DNA from: DASPWW01 sp963756745
Lineage (GTDB): Bacteria > Actinomycetota > Thermoleophilia > Solirubrobacterales > 70-9
Assembly: GCA_963756745.1 (NCBI GenBank)
Contig: CAVWOU010000001.1
Location: 186,001-250,000 of the forward strand
Direction of reading: 5' to 3'
DNA: 64,000 nucleotides
The notes below the pieces were generated by a model that did no database searches, was not told the origin of the DNA, and worked only from the letters and a program-made list of their open reading frames with translations. A program made the position numbers and the translations under genes. Shown in pieces: positions 24,996 to 35,252 of this stretch (positions are counted from its first letter, which is position 1; each line of letters begins with the position of its first letter).

Positions 24996-26744
24996 AGCGT
25001 CCGCGCTCGCCTCGTTCAGCCCCTGCGCCTCGAGCGCGTCAAGGAGCTCGCGCAGGCCCTCGACCTGCTCGGCGGGCACCCGATCCAGCGCCTGCTCGAT
25101 CGCTTCGGGGACGGCCAGATGCGAGGCGGCGCGGGCCCAGAAGCCGTCCGGGTCGTCGGGCTCGTCGATCGACGGGACGTAGGTGTCGCACACGGTCGCA
25201 AGCGTGCGGCGCTGCGCATCGCTCAACAGCTCGCTCGCGGCCGCGAACCGCACCGCCTCGACGACCTGGAGCGTCGTAGCCGGATTGAACGGGAAGTAGT
25301 GCGGCTCGCGCGGCGGGGCGGTCGGGGGCGTGACGAGGATCGACTGGCGCGCCGTGTACTTGCGGATCCCGTCGGCTCCGTGCCGGGAGCCCAGCCCGGA
25401 GTCCTTCCACCCTCCCATCGGCAGCTCGAGCGCTGCGTAGTTGATCTGCGCGTCATTGACGCAACACACCCCCGCCTCGACCTGCCGGGCGAGCTCCTCG
25501 CCGCGCCGGACGTCCCGCGTCCACACGGACGCCTGCAGGCCGTACGGCCCGTCGTTCGCCAGCCGCAGCGCCTCCTCGGCGCTCTCCACCCTCATCACCG
25601 GCAGCGTCGGCCCGAACGTCTCCTCGGACATGCACCGCATCGAGTGGTCGACGTCGACGAGGACGGTCGGCTCGTAGAAGCGCCCCGGCCCGTCGAGCGC
25701 CCGCCCGCCCGTGACCACCCTCGCCCCCCTCTCGACGGCGTCGGCGACGTGCTCGGAGATCAGGTCCAGCTGCGGGGGAAAGATGATCGCGCCGAGGTCG
25801 ATGCCTCCCGGCCCCGCCGGGCGGCCAGTGCGCAGCGCACCCGCCAGCTCGCTCACGCGTCGTACGAACTCGTCGTACGCGGGCGCCTCTACGTACACGC
25901 GCTCGATCGAGATGCAGGTCTGCCCCGCGTTCCCCATTCCGTACGCGAGCGCGGCGTTCGCCGCACGTTCGAGGTCGGCGTCGGCGAGCACGATCATCGG
26001 GTCCTTGCCGCCGAGCTCGAGACCGACCGGCGTCAGCGTCCGCGCCGCACGCTCCATTACCTTGCGCCCGGTCACGACCGAGCCGGTGAAGTGGATGAAG
26101 TCGGCCTCGTCGATCAGCGCGGCGCCCGTCTCACCCTCGCCGGTCGCGACCTGGAACACACCATCGGGCAGGCCAGAGTCGGCGAGCATCTCGGCCATCT
26201 GCAGCGACGTGAGCGGGGTGATCTCCGAGGGCTTCATCACCACCGAGTTGCCGGCGGCGAGCGCCGGGATGCAGTCGCCGAACGAGTTCGTGAGCGGGTA
26301 GTTCCACGGTCCGATCACGCCGACGACCCCGCGCGGGGCGTAGCGCACCACGAGCCGGCGCCCGCGCACGAACGGGTTGGCTGTCTCGACCTCCTCGTCC
26401 CCGAGATACTCCGGCGCGACCCGAGGCCAGAACCCGAGCGCCTGGACCCCGTAGACGATCTCCGAGAACTCTGCGTCGTCCCAGCTCTTCCCGGTCTCGG
26501 AGACGATCGTCTCGATCACCCGCTCCGAGTTCTCGCCGAGCCAGCGCCGCGCGCGCAGCAGGACCTCTCCGCGGCCGTCCATCCCCAGCGCCTCCCACGC
26601 GGGCTGCGCGGCGCGCGCCCTGTCGACGAGCGCGCTTACTTCTTCCGCGCCGAGCTTTGGCACGGTAGCGATCACCTCGCCCGTCGCCGGGTTCTCGACC
26701 TCCAGGGTCGTCCCCGTCAGGCCGGGCGCCTCCCGCGTCGCCAT
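24996..26744 (-). CDS. aldehyde dehydrogenase, N-terminal half of an ALDH-GMC fusion
   Basis: ATG 26744 begins MATREAPGLTGTTLEVENPA. The NAD-dependent ALDH core is intact: GPWNYPL, LELGGKDP with the general-base Glu, GNAGQTCIS with the catalytic Cys, and SEETFGP. After about residue 490 a linker leads directly, in frame, into the N-terminal domain of a long-chain alcohol oxidase. With one inserted base removed near 24995 the product is a single chain of about 1,150 aa oxidising alcohol to aldehyde to acid. The 81-bp gap to the divergent phosphoesterase must hold the promoter. Confidence 0.85.
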
Positions 26745-26824
26745 CGGGCGCGAGTCTACCCGGGTCGCAACCGGATCACGAGGTCGCCGACGCCGGCGCG
26801 GCCCGTGCGTGGAAGGATCCCGCC

Positions 26825-27919
26825 GTGCGAACGATCGTCGTCTCCGATCTCCACCTCGCCGCGGGATTCGACGGCGATCTCCTGCGGCGGCCGCGGTTCC
26901 GCGAGATCCTGCTTCGGGAGGTCGAGGGCGCGGACGAGGTCGTGCTGCTCGGCGACGCGATCGAGCTGCGGGATCGCACGCTGGGCGAGGTGCTCGAGAT
27001 CGCCCAACCGTTCTTTGAAGAGCTCGGCGAGGCGATGGCCGACCGGCGGGTGGTGATCGTCCCGGGCAACCACGACCATCAGCTGATCGGGCCGTGGCTC
27101 GAGCGCCGCAGGCTCGAGGGCCACACCACGGTCGGCCTCGAACAGCGCGCCGCCCCCGACCTCGGGATCGCGGCGCGGATCGCACAGCTGCTCGGTAGCG
27201 CCGAGCTCGAGCTCGCCTACCCCGGCGTGTGGATGCGGCCGAACCTCTACGCGACCCACGGCCACTATCTCGATTGCCACGTCACGGTCCCCACCTTCGA
27301 GCGTCTCGCGATCGCCACGATCGAGAGGCTCTCGGGTGCGCTGCCGGAGGGCCTGCGATCCACCAACGACTACGAGTCGATCCAGGCGCCCCTTTACGAG
27401 CTGCTCTACGGTGTCGCCCAGAGCGGGCGGCGCCCGCGGCGCGCGCTGGGCGAGAACGCATCGGCGCGCGTGTGGGAGGCGGTCCACGGGCGCGACGGGC
27501 GCCGGCCTGACCTGCGCGGACGGCTGCTCGGCTCGGTCGTTCTCCCCGGGGCGGTCGCGCTGGCAAACCGGATCGGGCTGGGGCCGCTGCGGTGGGACAT
27601 CTCGTTTCCGGAGATCAGCCGGGCGGGGTACTCGGCGATGCTCGAGCTCGTCCCTAGGCTTGGGATCGAGGCCGACCACGTGCTGTTCGGACACACGCAC
27701 CGCCGCGGCCCGCTGGACGGCGAGCCCGGATGGGCGCTGCCGAGCGGCACCAGGCTGATCAACACCGGGAGCTGGGTGTTCGCGCCCGGCCTCGCCGGCC
27801 GCTCCTCCCACGGCAGCCCGTTCTGGCCGGGGACTGTGATCGAGGTCGAGGACGACGAGGCCCCGCGACCGCGGCACCTCCTCGACGGGGTCGGCCGCAA
27901 CGAGCTCGCCAGGGGTTAG
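26825..27919 (+). CDS. calcineurin-like metallophosphoesterase
   Basis: 364 aa from GTG 26825. Two-metal motifs are in order: SDLHL (residues about 7-11), LLGDAIEL (GD), PGNHDHQL (GNHD), THGHYLD, and GHTHRRGP (GHxH) near 286. These define the phosphoesterase fold. Length and spacing resemble UDP-diacylglucosamine hydrolase or uncharacterised actinobacterial forms; the substrate is open. It ends 10 bp from the stop of the convergent heparinase-like gene. Confidence 0.8.
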   Translation: MRTIVVSDLHLAAGFDGDLLRRPRFREILLREVEGADEVVLLGDAIELRDRTLGEVLEIAQPFFEELGEAMADRRVVIVPGNHDHQLIGPWLERRRLEGHTTVGLEQRAAPDLGIAARIAQLLGSAELELAYPGVWMRPNLYATHGHYLDCHVTVPTFERLAIATIERLSGALPEGLRSTNDYESIQAPLYELLYGVAQSGRRPRRALGENASARVWEAVHGRDGRRPDLRGRLLGSVVLPGAVALANRIGLGPLRWDISFPEISRAGYSAMLELVPRLGIEADHVLFGHTHRRGPLDGEPGWALPSGTRLINTGSWVFAPGLAGRSSHGSPFWPGTVIEVEDDEAPRPRHLLDGVGRNELARG

Positions 27920-27928
27920 CGGCCGCGC

Positions 27929-29844
27929 TCAGGAAAAGTCGAGCGTCAGGCGAGAGCCGCTGCGCTTCACCGTGATCGTCTGGCTGGAGCTGCCCCTGGT
28001 GAGGACGACCTCGGTCGTGCCTGGCGCCGGGACCGAAACGGTGCCGCTCTGGGTCGCTCCGTTGAGCGTGAACACGGTGATGTAGTTGGCGTCGGCGGCC
28101 AGCGAGCCGTACTCGATGCTCCACCGCGGCACGGCCTGGCGGAACCCGGGGAAGGTGAAGCCCTGGAGCGGGGTCGGGCGACCCTTGATCACGGTGCGCG
28201 ACGCGCCGCCTGTCGCTGCCGCCCTCTCGTAGAGCCCGCCGCTGAAGCCCGGCCCCGTGAGCCCGAGCGTGCCGGGGCTGAGCCCCTCGATCTCGAGATC
28301 CGGCCCGAGCTGGAAGAAACGCTGGTACGCGTGGGGCGCGTCCGCGCGCAGGCGATCTACGACGACGAGGGCGTCACCCGGCTTGTAGAGGAAGAGCCGC
28401 GCGTGCGACACGCCCTGGAGCTCGGTCAACGGATTGGTTCCCTCGATCGCGAACCACCCGGATCCGTTGCCGGTGGCCTGGATCGCGCTGCCGTGGGCGT
28501 TCTCCGCCTCGATCGGGAAGCTCTGGCCGTCGACCAGCAGGACGCTGTGCGATTGCCCGGAAAGCTGGTAGTCGCGGTACTGCTCCTCGCGGTCGTACCC
28601 GTAGTTGCCGGGCCCGTTGACGACCTTCATTCCCCGGTCGTACAGCTCGAAGTCGAGCTCGTCCGCGTGCTTGTGGGTCGTGTTGAAGAACCCTGCCGTC
28701 GTCGCCAGGTATGAGCCGCCCTGGCGCACCATTGCGAAGCCCGACTCTCGAAACGCCTTCAGCCCCTGGCTCTTGTAGCTTCCGCCCTTGTTGTAGCCCC
28801 ACTCTGGCGCCTTGGCGAACTGGGTGTCGCCGAGTAACGCGTACTCGCCCTCCGGATCGACGAACCACCCTGTGGCGTCCCGCATCCGCGCCAGCGTGTC
28901 GGCGAGGGCGGGGTCGCGCTTCCCGGGTTTGTACTTGAGGAAGTCGCGCAGCAGCTCGATCGCAAGGAACTGGTACTGCGTCGAGTGCTCGCGCCACACC
29001 CACTCCGGGCTGAGCCTCCCCATCAACGTCTCGGGGAAGCGGCGCACCGCGAGCTTGCGCCACCGCTCGGCCTCGCGCTCGAACGGGAGGTACTGCGAGA
29101 CCAGCAGCAGGCCGAGGTCCTGGAAGAGCCCGAAGTTGCTTTCCTGATGCTGGGCGGCGTTCGCGAGGTAGCGCCCGTGCGCGTTCAAGGACCGCACCAT
29201 GAGCCGCGCCTGCTTGGGGTTCAGCAGTCCCCTGCAGCCGGCCTCTCCGGTCAGGAAGCCGAGATAGCCCGCCCTGTCGGCGGCCGCCTTCGGATGCCAC
29301 GCAAAGCCCCTGAGGCCGGGCCGGAACTGGCGCGGGTTCGACTTGATCCAGTCGAGCGCGATGTCGCGCGCTTGCCGGAGAAGCCCCTCGTCGCCGGTCC
29401 GCATGTACGAGTACAGCAGCGTGTCAATCCAGATCAAGCCGTGCAGGTTCTGGCGGTAGGAGCGGCTCCCGAACGGGTTCTGCGCCCAGTCGATCGGCGG
29501 CTTGAGCCGCACGTTGAAGTGGAAGACCTCAAACCTCCATCGCCGGGCGGCCTGCCGCACCTTGCTCGAATACTTCCTCTCGGTGATCGCACGGTACGTC
29601 GGGCAGCCCGTGCGCTTGAGCTCGCCGACCGCCCGTCCCTCGTGGCCGCCCTTGGGCTTCTTGCCCTTTCCGCCCTTGCCCTTCTTGCCGCCCTTCGGCT
29701 TTGCCGCCGGAGGCGCCGCGGTCCGCGACATCGCGGCGCGAACGCCGGCGCCGCCCACAGCGCCCCGGCGAGCGCGCAGCACACTACGGCGATCAGCACC
29801 GCCCCGCGCCTGCCGCTTATGGCTCTCCTCCCGCCGCTTTGCAT
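27929..29844 (-). CDS. secreted heparinase II/III-family lyase
   Basis: The main frame (from about 29740) encodes a Lys/Gly-rich linker, then an alpha/alpha toroid (NLHGLIWIDTLLYSYMRTGDEGLL and HQESNFGLFQDLG) and the heparinase II/III beta domain with FFNTTHKHADELDFELYDRG (catalytic region), about 600 aa. A signal peptide (AVLIAVVCCALAGALWAAPAFA) is encoded just upstream from ATG 29844 in another frame, and the two join if one shift is corrected near 29730. Expected substrate: an acidic polysaccharide outside the cell. No polysaccharide cluster surrounds it. Confidence 0.8.
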
Positions 29845-29973
29845 GCGGAGCGCATTAGTGTAGGCGCCCCTGTCCCCGGAACTCCACCTCGGCGAAGCGA
29901 CGCGCCCGTGGTGGACCCTGACAGGCGCGTGCGCGGGGCTTCCACCTCTGAGGCGGCCGCTATTCGCACGGGC

Positions 29974-32385
29974 TCAGCCGCGTGGGATTCGACGACCTCC
30001 GGCAGGCGCTTGCGCCTGCCGGCTCTTGAAGAAGTCCTCGCCCTCGACGCCGATCCGGGGAAGGATCCGATCCAGCCAACCCGGGAACCACCAGTTCGCC
30101 CGCCCCAGCTTCACCATCACCGCCGGAACGAGCACGCAGCGGACGATCGTCGCGTCGATCGCAATCGCGACCGCGAGGCCGACCCCGAACTGCTTCACGA
30201 TCACGTCGGCGTCGAGGATGAAGCTCCCGAACACGCACACCATGATCAGCGCGGCCGAGGTGATCACGCGCGCGCTCACCGCCAGCCCGTCGACGACGGC
30301 CTCGAGGTTGTCCCGGCTGTGCTGGTAGTGCTCGTGGACGCGGGTGACGAGGAACACCTGGTAGTCCATCGACAGCCCGAACAGGATCGCGAACATGATC
30401 AGCGGCACGTAGCTGGCGATCGGAACCGGCCCGTCGAGCCCGATCAGCTCAGCGCCCCACCCCTTCTGGAACACCGCGGTCAACACGCCGTACGCGGCTG
30501 CGACCGAGAGCAGGTTCATCAGCGCCGAGGTGAGCGGCACGAGGATCGAGCGGAACGCGATCAGCAGCAGGACGAAGGCGAGGCCGACGACGATCGCGAT
30601 CACCGACGGGAGCTTGTCCGAGATCTTCGTTGCGAGGTCGATGTAGCCCGCGGTCTCCCCGTCGACGTACGCGGTCAGGCTCGTCCCCTTCACGGCATCG
30701 GGAATCACGGTGGAGCGCAGCTCGCGCACTAGGTCCTCGGTCGCGTCTGCGGCGGGCGCCGTGTTCGCCGTCGCGGTGAACACCGCCGTGCTCCCCGACT
30801 TGTTGACCTTCGCCGTCGAGACGAGGTCGACGTCGTTCGTCTTGGAGACCTTGTTCTCGAGCTTGCCGAGCCGCGGGTCGCTCGCCTTCGAGCTGTAGAA
30901 CGACTCCTCCTGAGCGAGCTGGCGCTGCTGCGATTTGGTCGGCCCCTCGGCCGCGGCCTCCTGCTTCGCCTCGTCCGGCGGCACGCCCTCGGCCTCGAGC
31001 TGCGCCACGGCTTGCTGCTTTTGCTGCTTCGCCTCCCGCTGCTGGGCCTGGACCTGGTTGAGCTTCTTGCGATCCGGGTGCGCGGGATCCCCGTCGAAGT
31101 CGACCGCGATCAGAAGCGGGCCCGTGTACCCGGGGCCGAACCCGCGGCTGAGCAGGTCGTACGCCTGGCGCGCCGTTGTGTCCTTGGGGAGCTCGCCGTC
31201 GTCCTGCGCCCCCAGCTCGAGGTCGAGGGTGGGCAGTGCGAGCACGAGCAAGAGTGCGATGGCTCCGAGCATCGCGGGCCACGCTCTACCAGCCACCCAG
31301 CGGGCCCACCGCGCCCATCCGTGAGGTCTGCTGTCGTGCGGCGGAGTGTTGAGGAAGGGGACCTTCCACGACTCGATCCGCGCGCCGAGGAGGCCGAGGA
31401 TCGCGGGCAGCAGGGTGATCGCCGCGACGATCGCCACCACCACCACGATCGCGGCCGCCAGGCCCATCGAGCTGACCAACGGGATGCCGGCGAGCGCGAG
31501 CGAGCACAGGGCGATCACGACCGTACCCCCCGCGAAGACGACCGCGCTCCCCGAAGTCGCCACGGCCCTCCCCACGGACTCCACCACCGGATCGCCGTCG
31601 GCGAGGAACCCGCGGTGCCGGGTGACGATGAACAGCGAGTAGTCGATCCCGACCCCGAGCCCGATCATGATCCCGAGCGTCGGAGCAACGTCGGGGACGT
31701 CCATCACGTGGCCCAGCAGGCCGATCACGCTCAGCCCGGTGAGCACCGCCAGCAGCGCCGTCACGATCGGGAGAGGCATCGCGGCGGCGGTCCCAAACGC
31801 GATCAGGAGGATGATGATCGCCGCGACGATCCCGACCACCTCGCTTGTCCCCGTGTCGGGCTTGGACACCTCCTCGCCGAGATAGCCGCCGACGGCGACC
31901 GTCAATCCGGCACGCTCGGCCGGGCCCTCGGCGGCGTCGATGATCTCGTTCGCCTCGTCGAGGTCGATGTCGTCGGGCCCGATCGTCAGCAGCACGGAGA
32001 TGTAGCCGATCCGCTCGTCCTTGCTGAGCGCGTCCTTGCCCTCCCGGCTGAGCGGGCTGATCGCGCTGCGCACGTAGCTGTTGCGCTCCAGCGATTTGAC
32101 GGTGTCGTCGACCGCGTTGCGATTCGAGCCGCTCGTGAGCCTCTGTCCCTGCGGAGCCTCGAGCACGACCGGGTTCGTCCCGTTGGCCTGCTTCGGGAGC
32201 TCGGCATCGAGCAGGTCGGTGGCGGCCGTCGAGTTGGTCCCCGGCAGCGACAGGTTGTTGCTCGTCTGGCGCCCTGCTGTGTTCGCGATCAGGACGATCG
32301 CGATCGCGAGCGCGATCCACGCGACCGCGACGACGTAGCGATGGGTCGCGCAGAGTCGTCCCAGCCGATACAGCACCCCGGCCAT
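29974..32385 (-). CDS. MMPL-family (RND) transporter
   Basis: 803 aa and intact, with the typical 1+5+1+5 helix layout. TM1 is YVVAVAWIALAIAIVLIA, and the two periplasmic loops are large; the second holds a Gln/Ala-rich coiled coil at about 455-500. The proton-relay segments are GIDYSLFIVTRHR and FGLSMDYQVFLVTR. In Actinobacteria these export lipids or small lipophilic compounds. No cargo-synthesis genes are adjacent. Confidence 0.9.
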   Translation of the reverse strand: MAGVLYRLGRLCATHRYVVAVAWIALAIAIVLIANTAGRQTSNNLSLPGTNSTAATDLLDAELPKQANGTNPVVLEAPQGQRLTSGSNRNAVDDTVKSLERNSYVRSAISPLSREGKDALSKDERIGYISVLLTIGPDDIDLDEANEIIDAAEGPAERAGLTVAVGGYLGEEVSKPDTGTSEVVGIVAAIIILLIAFGTAAAMPLPIVTALLAVLTGLSVIGLLGHVMDVPDVAPTLGIMIGLGVGIDYSLFIVTRHRGFLADGDPVVESVGRAVATSGSAVVFAGGTVVIALCSLALAGIPLVSSMGLAAAIVVVVAIVAAITLLPAILGLLGARIESWKVPFLNTPPHDSRPHGWARWARWVAGRAWPAMLGAIALLLVLALPTLDLELGAQDDGELPKDTTARQAYDLLSRGFGPGYTGPLLIAVDFDGDPAHPDRKKLNQVQAQQREAKQQKQQAVAQLEAEGVPPDEAKQEAAAEGPTKSQQRQLAQEESFYSSKASDPRLGKLENKVSKTNDVDLVSTAKVNKSGSTAVFTATANTAPAADATEDLVRELRSTVIPDAVKGTSLTAYVDGETAGYIDLATKISDKLPSVIAIVVGLAFVLLLIAFRSILVPLTSALMNLLSVAAAYGVLTAVFQKGWGAELIGLDGPVPIASYVPLIMFAILFGLSMDYQVFLVTRVHEHYQHSRDNLEAVVDGLAVSARVITSAALIMVCVFGSFILDADVIVKQFGVGLAVAIAIDATIVRCVLVPAVMVKLGRANWWFPGWLDRILPRIGVEGEDFFKSRQAQAPAGGRRIPRG

Positions 32386-32428
32386 GTGGGCGCCAGCCTA
32401 CTGCCGCGAGCGGCCGGCCTAGGAATGG

Positions 32429-33310
32429 CTATCGAGCCGTCAGCCAGTCCGCGATGCGACGGCCGATTGCCTCGCCGGCGTCCTCCTGAAGGAAGTGGGC
32501 GGCGTTCTGGATCGTCTCCGGCTCGTCGGACCCGATCGCTTCCGCGAAGCGGCGGCCAGTCTCGGGCGGGAGCACGGGGTCCGAGTCGGCCCACAGGAGC
32601 AGCCGCGGCCGCTCGTCGGACCGCATCGCCTCGAGCCCCCGCCGGCCCACCTCGGCACCCGGCGCGTCGGGAGTGGTGGGCAGCATCAGCGGAAACGCGC
32701 GGGCGCCCGCCTTCGACTCCGGCGACGGAAACGGCGCGTCGTAGGCCGCGGCGACCTCGTCACCGGGGTCCGTCTTGCACCCCCGGCGCACCAGCAGCGA
32801 GACGGGAAGGTCCTCGGTCCGCTCGACGAAGTCGTGAAACGCGATCCACGCGTCGCTCATCTTCTGGTGCCCGGTGAACAGCCCGGAGTCCATGATCACG
32901 ATCCGGTCGAAGCGGTCAGGCGCCTCGACGGCGGCGCGAAGCCCGATCGGCCCGCCCCAGTCGTGCACCACGAGCGTCGCGCCGCGCAGATCGAGCTCGG
33001 CGACCAGTGAGCGGAAGAGCTGCGTGTGGCGGTCGTACGAGTACCACACGAGCTCGAGCGGCTTGTCGGACCGCCCGAAGCCCGCGAGGTCGGGCGCGAT
33101 GCACCGAAAGCCGGCGTCGCGCACCGGAGGGATCACCTTGCGCCACAGGAACGACCATGTCGGCTCGCCGTGCAGGAAGACCACCGGCGCGCCCTCCCCC
33201 TCGTCAACCCGCGCAAGTCGGAGCCCGTCGATGTCGACGTAGTGTGGATCGAACGGGAACTCGGGCAGCCCCTCGAAGCGCTCATCGGAGGTGCGATGGA
33301 TCTCGGTCAT
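32429..33310 (-). CDS. haloalkane dehalogenase (alpha/beta hydrolase)
   Basis: 293 aa. HGEPTWSFLWR supplies the oxyanion/halide element, VHDWGGPIG has nucleophile Asp117 and halide-binding Trp118, ADSDPVLPP carries the likely catalytic acid, and NAAHFLQED the His. HGEPTW plus a C-terminal acid fits the DhlA-like subfamily. Expected reaction: alkyl halide plus water to alcohol plus halide. The ATG (33308-33310) directly abuts an 87-bp duplicated piece of its own coding sequence, so it lacks a normal ribosome site. That is odd for an intact gene. Confidence 0.85.
   Translation of the reverse strand: MTEIHRTSDERFEGLPEFPFDPHYVDIDGLRLARVDEGEGAPVVFLHGEPTWSFLWRKVIPPVRDAGFRCIAPDLAGFGRSDKPLELVWYSYDRHTQLFRSLVAELDLRGATLVVHDWGGPIGLRAAVEAPDRFDRIVIMDSGLFTGHQKMSDAWIAFHDFVERTEDLPVSLLVRRGCKTDPGDEVAAAYDAPFPSPESKAGARAFPLMLPTTPDAPGAEVGRRGLEAMRSDERPRLLLWADSDPVLPPETGRRFAEAIGSDEPETIQNAAHFLQEDAGEAIGRRIADWLTAR
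32901..32987. repeat. 87-bp direct repeat, copy inside the dehalogenase gene
   Basis: Identical over 87 bp to 33311-33397, in the same orientation. This copy encodes the nucleophile elbow of the dehalogenase, from VVHDWGG to the following helix. Confidence 0.95.
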
Positions 33311-33397
33311 ATCCGGTCGAAGCGGTCAGGCGCCTCGACGGCGGCGCGAAGCCCGATCGGCCCGCCCCAGTCGTGCACCACGAGCGTCGCGCCGCGC
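33311..33397. repeat. 87-bp direct repeat, upstream copy
   Basis: An exact duplicate of 32901-32987, 410 bp away, beginning at the base next to the dehalogenase start codon. It fills the place where the ribosome site and promoter should be. Perfect identity implies either a very recent duplication or a read/assembly chimera. Confidence 0.95.
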
Positions 33398-33497
33398 GGC
33401 AACATATCCGCGCTCGGCCGGGTCGATGGTTCTCGCCAACCGGCTCGCCGGCCGCACCGCTCCGGCCCCCGCCGCGTAACCCGGAATACTCCGCCCC

Positions 33498-33851
33498 ATG
33501 CCGAGCTCGCTGGCGCGCCGCACAGTCGGTCCGTTCTTCGTGTTCGCCGGCCTGATGCATTTCGCCCGGACCAGGTGGTACGTGTCGATCATGCCCGACT
33601 ACCTGCCCGCCCACCACGAGCTCGTCTACGCGAGCGGCGCCGCCGAGATGCTGGGCGGCGCCGCCGCGATCGCGTCCCGCCCCCGGTTCGCGCGTTGGTG
33701 GCTGGTCGCGACGCTGCTCGCCGTGTTCCCGGCCAACGTCCACATGGCGCTGCACCCGGAGCGCTACTCGCGAATTCCGCGCTGGGTGCTGTACGCGCGG
33801 CTCCCGTTCCAGGCCGTGTTCGTCCTCTGGGTGTGGCGCGGAACGAGGTAG
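33498..33851 (+). CDS. DoxX-like membrane protein
   Basis: 117 aa, four hydrophobic segments, with the DoxX-family pattern (GPFFVFAGLMHFARTRWYVSIMPDYLP, AAEMLGGAAAI, FPANVHMALHPERY). Roles in this family are poorly defined (quinone or thiol redox, membrane integrity). A divergent gene to the left is separated by the 87-bp repeat. Confidence 0.75.
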   Translation: MPSSLARRTVGPFFVFAGLMHFARTRWYVSIMPDYLPAHHELVYASGAAEMLGGAAAIASRPRFARWWLVATLLAVFPANVHMALHPERYSRIPRWVLYARLPFQAVFVLWVWRGTR

Positions 33852-33927
33852 CCGCGCGTGGCGATCGACCACCGGCCGATCAAGGCGCTGCACGGCGAGG
33901 CGCTGCGAACGCAGGACGTGCAACCCC

Positions 33928-35151
33928 CTACTTCTTCTTCTTGCGCTTCACCTTCCAGTTGCGCAGCGCGGGCGTCTCGTCGCCGTTGCCGAACTGGTCC
34001 GTGGCGACTGCGAGGAAGTTGTGCTTGCCCTTCGCGGTCTTCACCTTGAACGGAGACGTGCACGGCTCGGGGGGCTCGCCGTCGACGCTGCACTGGAAGG
34101 TCACCGCCGCCTCATTGGCGCTGAACTTGAACTTCGCCTTCGCCTTCTTCTTCTCCGTCTTCAGCTTCTTCTTCGGGCCCTTGTCGATGATCGTCTCGGG
34201 TGGCGTGTCGTCGCACGCCGCAGTCCCGCTCACGGGGACCGTCTCGCCGGTCAAGGCCGCGACCCTGGACACGACGAAGCTCCGCAACGGGTTGCACCCG
34301 ACGCGGGCGTAGATGCCCGGGAATCCCGGACGGGCGCATCCATTGCCGAAGCTGACCACGCCGATCAACCGGCGCGCGTTCCCCTTCGGTGTCGTCAGCG
34401 GCCCGCCGCTGTCACCCTGGCAGGAGTCGGTTCCCCCCTCGAGAAACCCGGCGCAGGTCATGATCGGCGTGACGAAGCCCTCGCCGTAGACGTCCGGGCT
34501 GGCGCAGGTCTGCGAGGGGAGGCTCGGTACCACGGCCTCCTTGAGCGTGTCGCTCGTCGACCCTTCCTCGCTGGTCACGCCCCACCCGCTGACCACGGTC
34601 TGCGAATCCGGCACCCACAGCGTGCGATCTTCGGAGCCCGCGAGCCTGATCACCTGCTTGTTCGAAGCCGGCGTGAACCCGGGCGTGGGGAGCACGATGA
34701 ACCCGACGTCATTCTCGAACGTCTCGGAGTTGAAGCTCGGATGGTGCTCGACCGCGGTCATCGGCCCCAAGAACTCCTCGTCCGTGGCCGGGTCGGTGGT
34801 CAGCGTCGTGCGGCCGACGATGACGTTGACGTCGTCGGGATCCAGATCGGTGCTGTTTTCCACATCGGTCCCGTCGATGCAGTGTCCGGCCGTGAGCACG
34901 ACGCGGCGGGTGATCAGGGAGCCACCGCAAAAGAACCGGTCCTTGTCGCTCAAGCCCGGGGGAGCCTTGTCCGGATCGACGACCAGCGCCGCCTGCCACG
35001 GGTGCTGCGAGATCGTGGTCGTGTTCCCGCCGACGATCCTCGGCGGTCGCTCGGCGAAGGCCTGCGGGGCGACCGTCAACAGCATGCCCACGGCCACCAA
35101 GCCAACCAACCCGAACCTGCGCATCCCCTTCCGCCCCACCTTTGCGGTCAT
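33928..35151 (-). CDS. secreted trypsin-like serine protease with Ig-like C-terminal module
   Basis: 407 aa from ATG 35151 (CAGGGAGGACGGG upstream; longer frames are antisense to other genes). Signal peptide ends QAFAERPPR; mature start RIVGGNTT, then LTAGHC (His), ENDVGFIVL (Asp) and CQGDSGGPL (Ser), the full chymotrypsin triad. Residues after about 310 form an Ig-like module (DDTPPETIIDKGP and FQCSVDGEPPEPCTSP) with very Lys-rich strands. That module is common on secreted Thermoleophilia proteins. A Lys-rich tail ends the chain. Confidence 0.9.
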   Translation of the reverse strand: MTAKVGRKGMRRFGLVGLVAVGMLLTVAPQAFAERPPRIVGGNTTTISQHPWQAALVVDPDKAPPGLSDKDRFFCGGSLITRRVVLTAGHCIDGTDVENSTDLDPDDVNVIVGRTTLTTDPATDEEFLGPMTAVEHHPSFNSETFENDVGFIVLPTPGFTPASNKQVIRLAGSEDRTLWVPDSQTVVSGWGVTSEEGSTSDTLKEAVVPSLPSQTCASPDVYGEGFVTPIMTCAGFLEGGTDSCQGDSGGPLTTPKGNARRLIGVVSFGNGCARPGFPGIYARVGCNPLRSFVVSRVAALTGETVPVSGTAACDDTPPETIIDKGPKKKLKTEKKKAKAKFKFSANEAAVTFQCSVDGEPPEPCTSPFKVKTAKGKHNFLAVATDQFGNGDETPALRNWKVKRKKKK

Positions 35152-35252
35152 CCCGTCCTCCCTGAGCTCGCGAGGTTGTCCGCAATCTACAGCAGCAGGA
35201 TCGTTCCGAGCCGCGTCTCCATGCAGCGACGGGCGACGATATCCAGCCACGC

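Noticed and set aside
26745..27185. N-terminal extension of the aldehyde dehydrogenase
   Set aside because: It is Arg-rich, overlaps the divergent phosphoesterase, and the family N-terminus starts at 26744.
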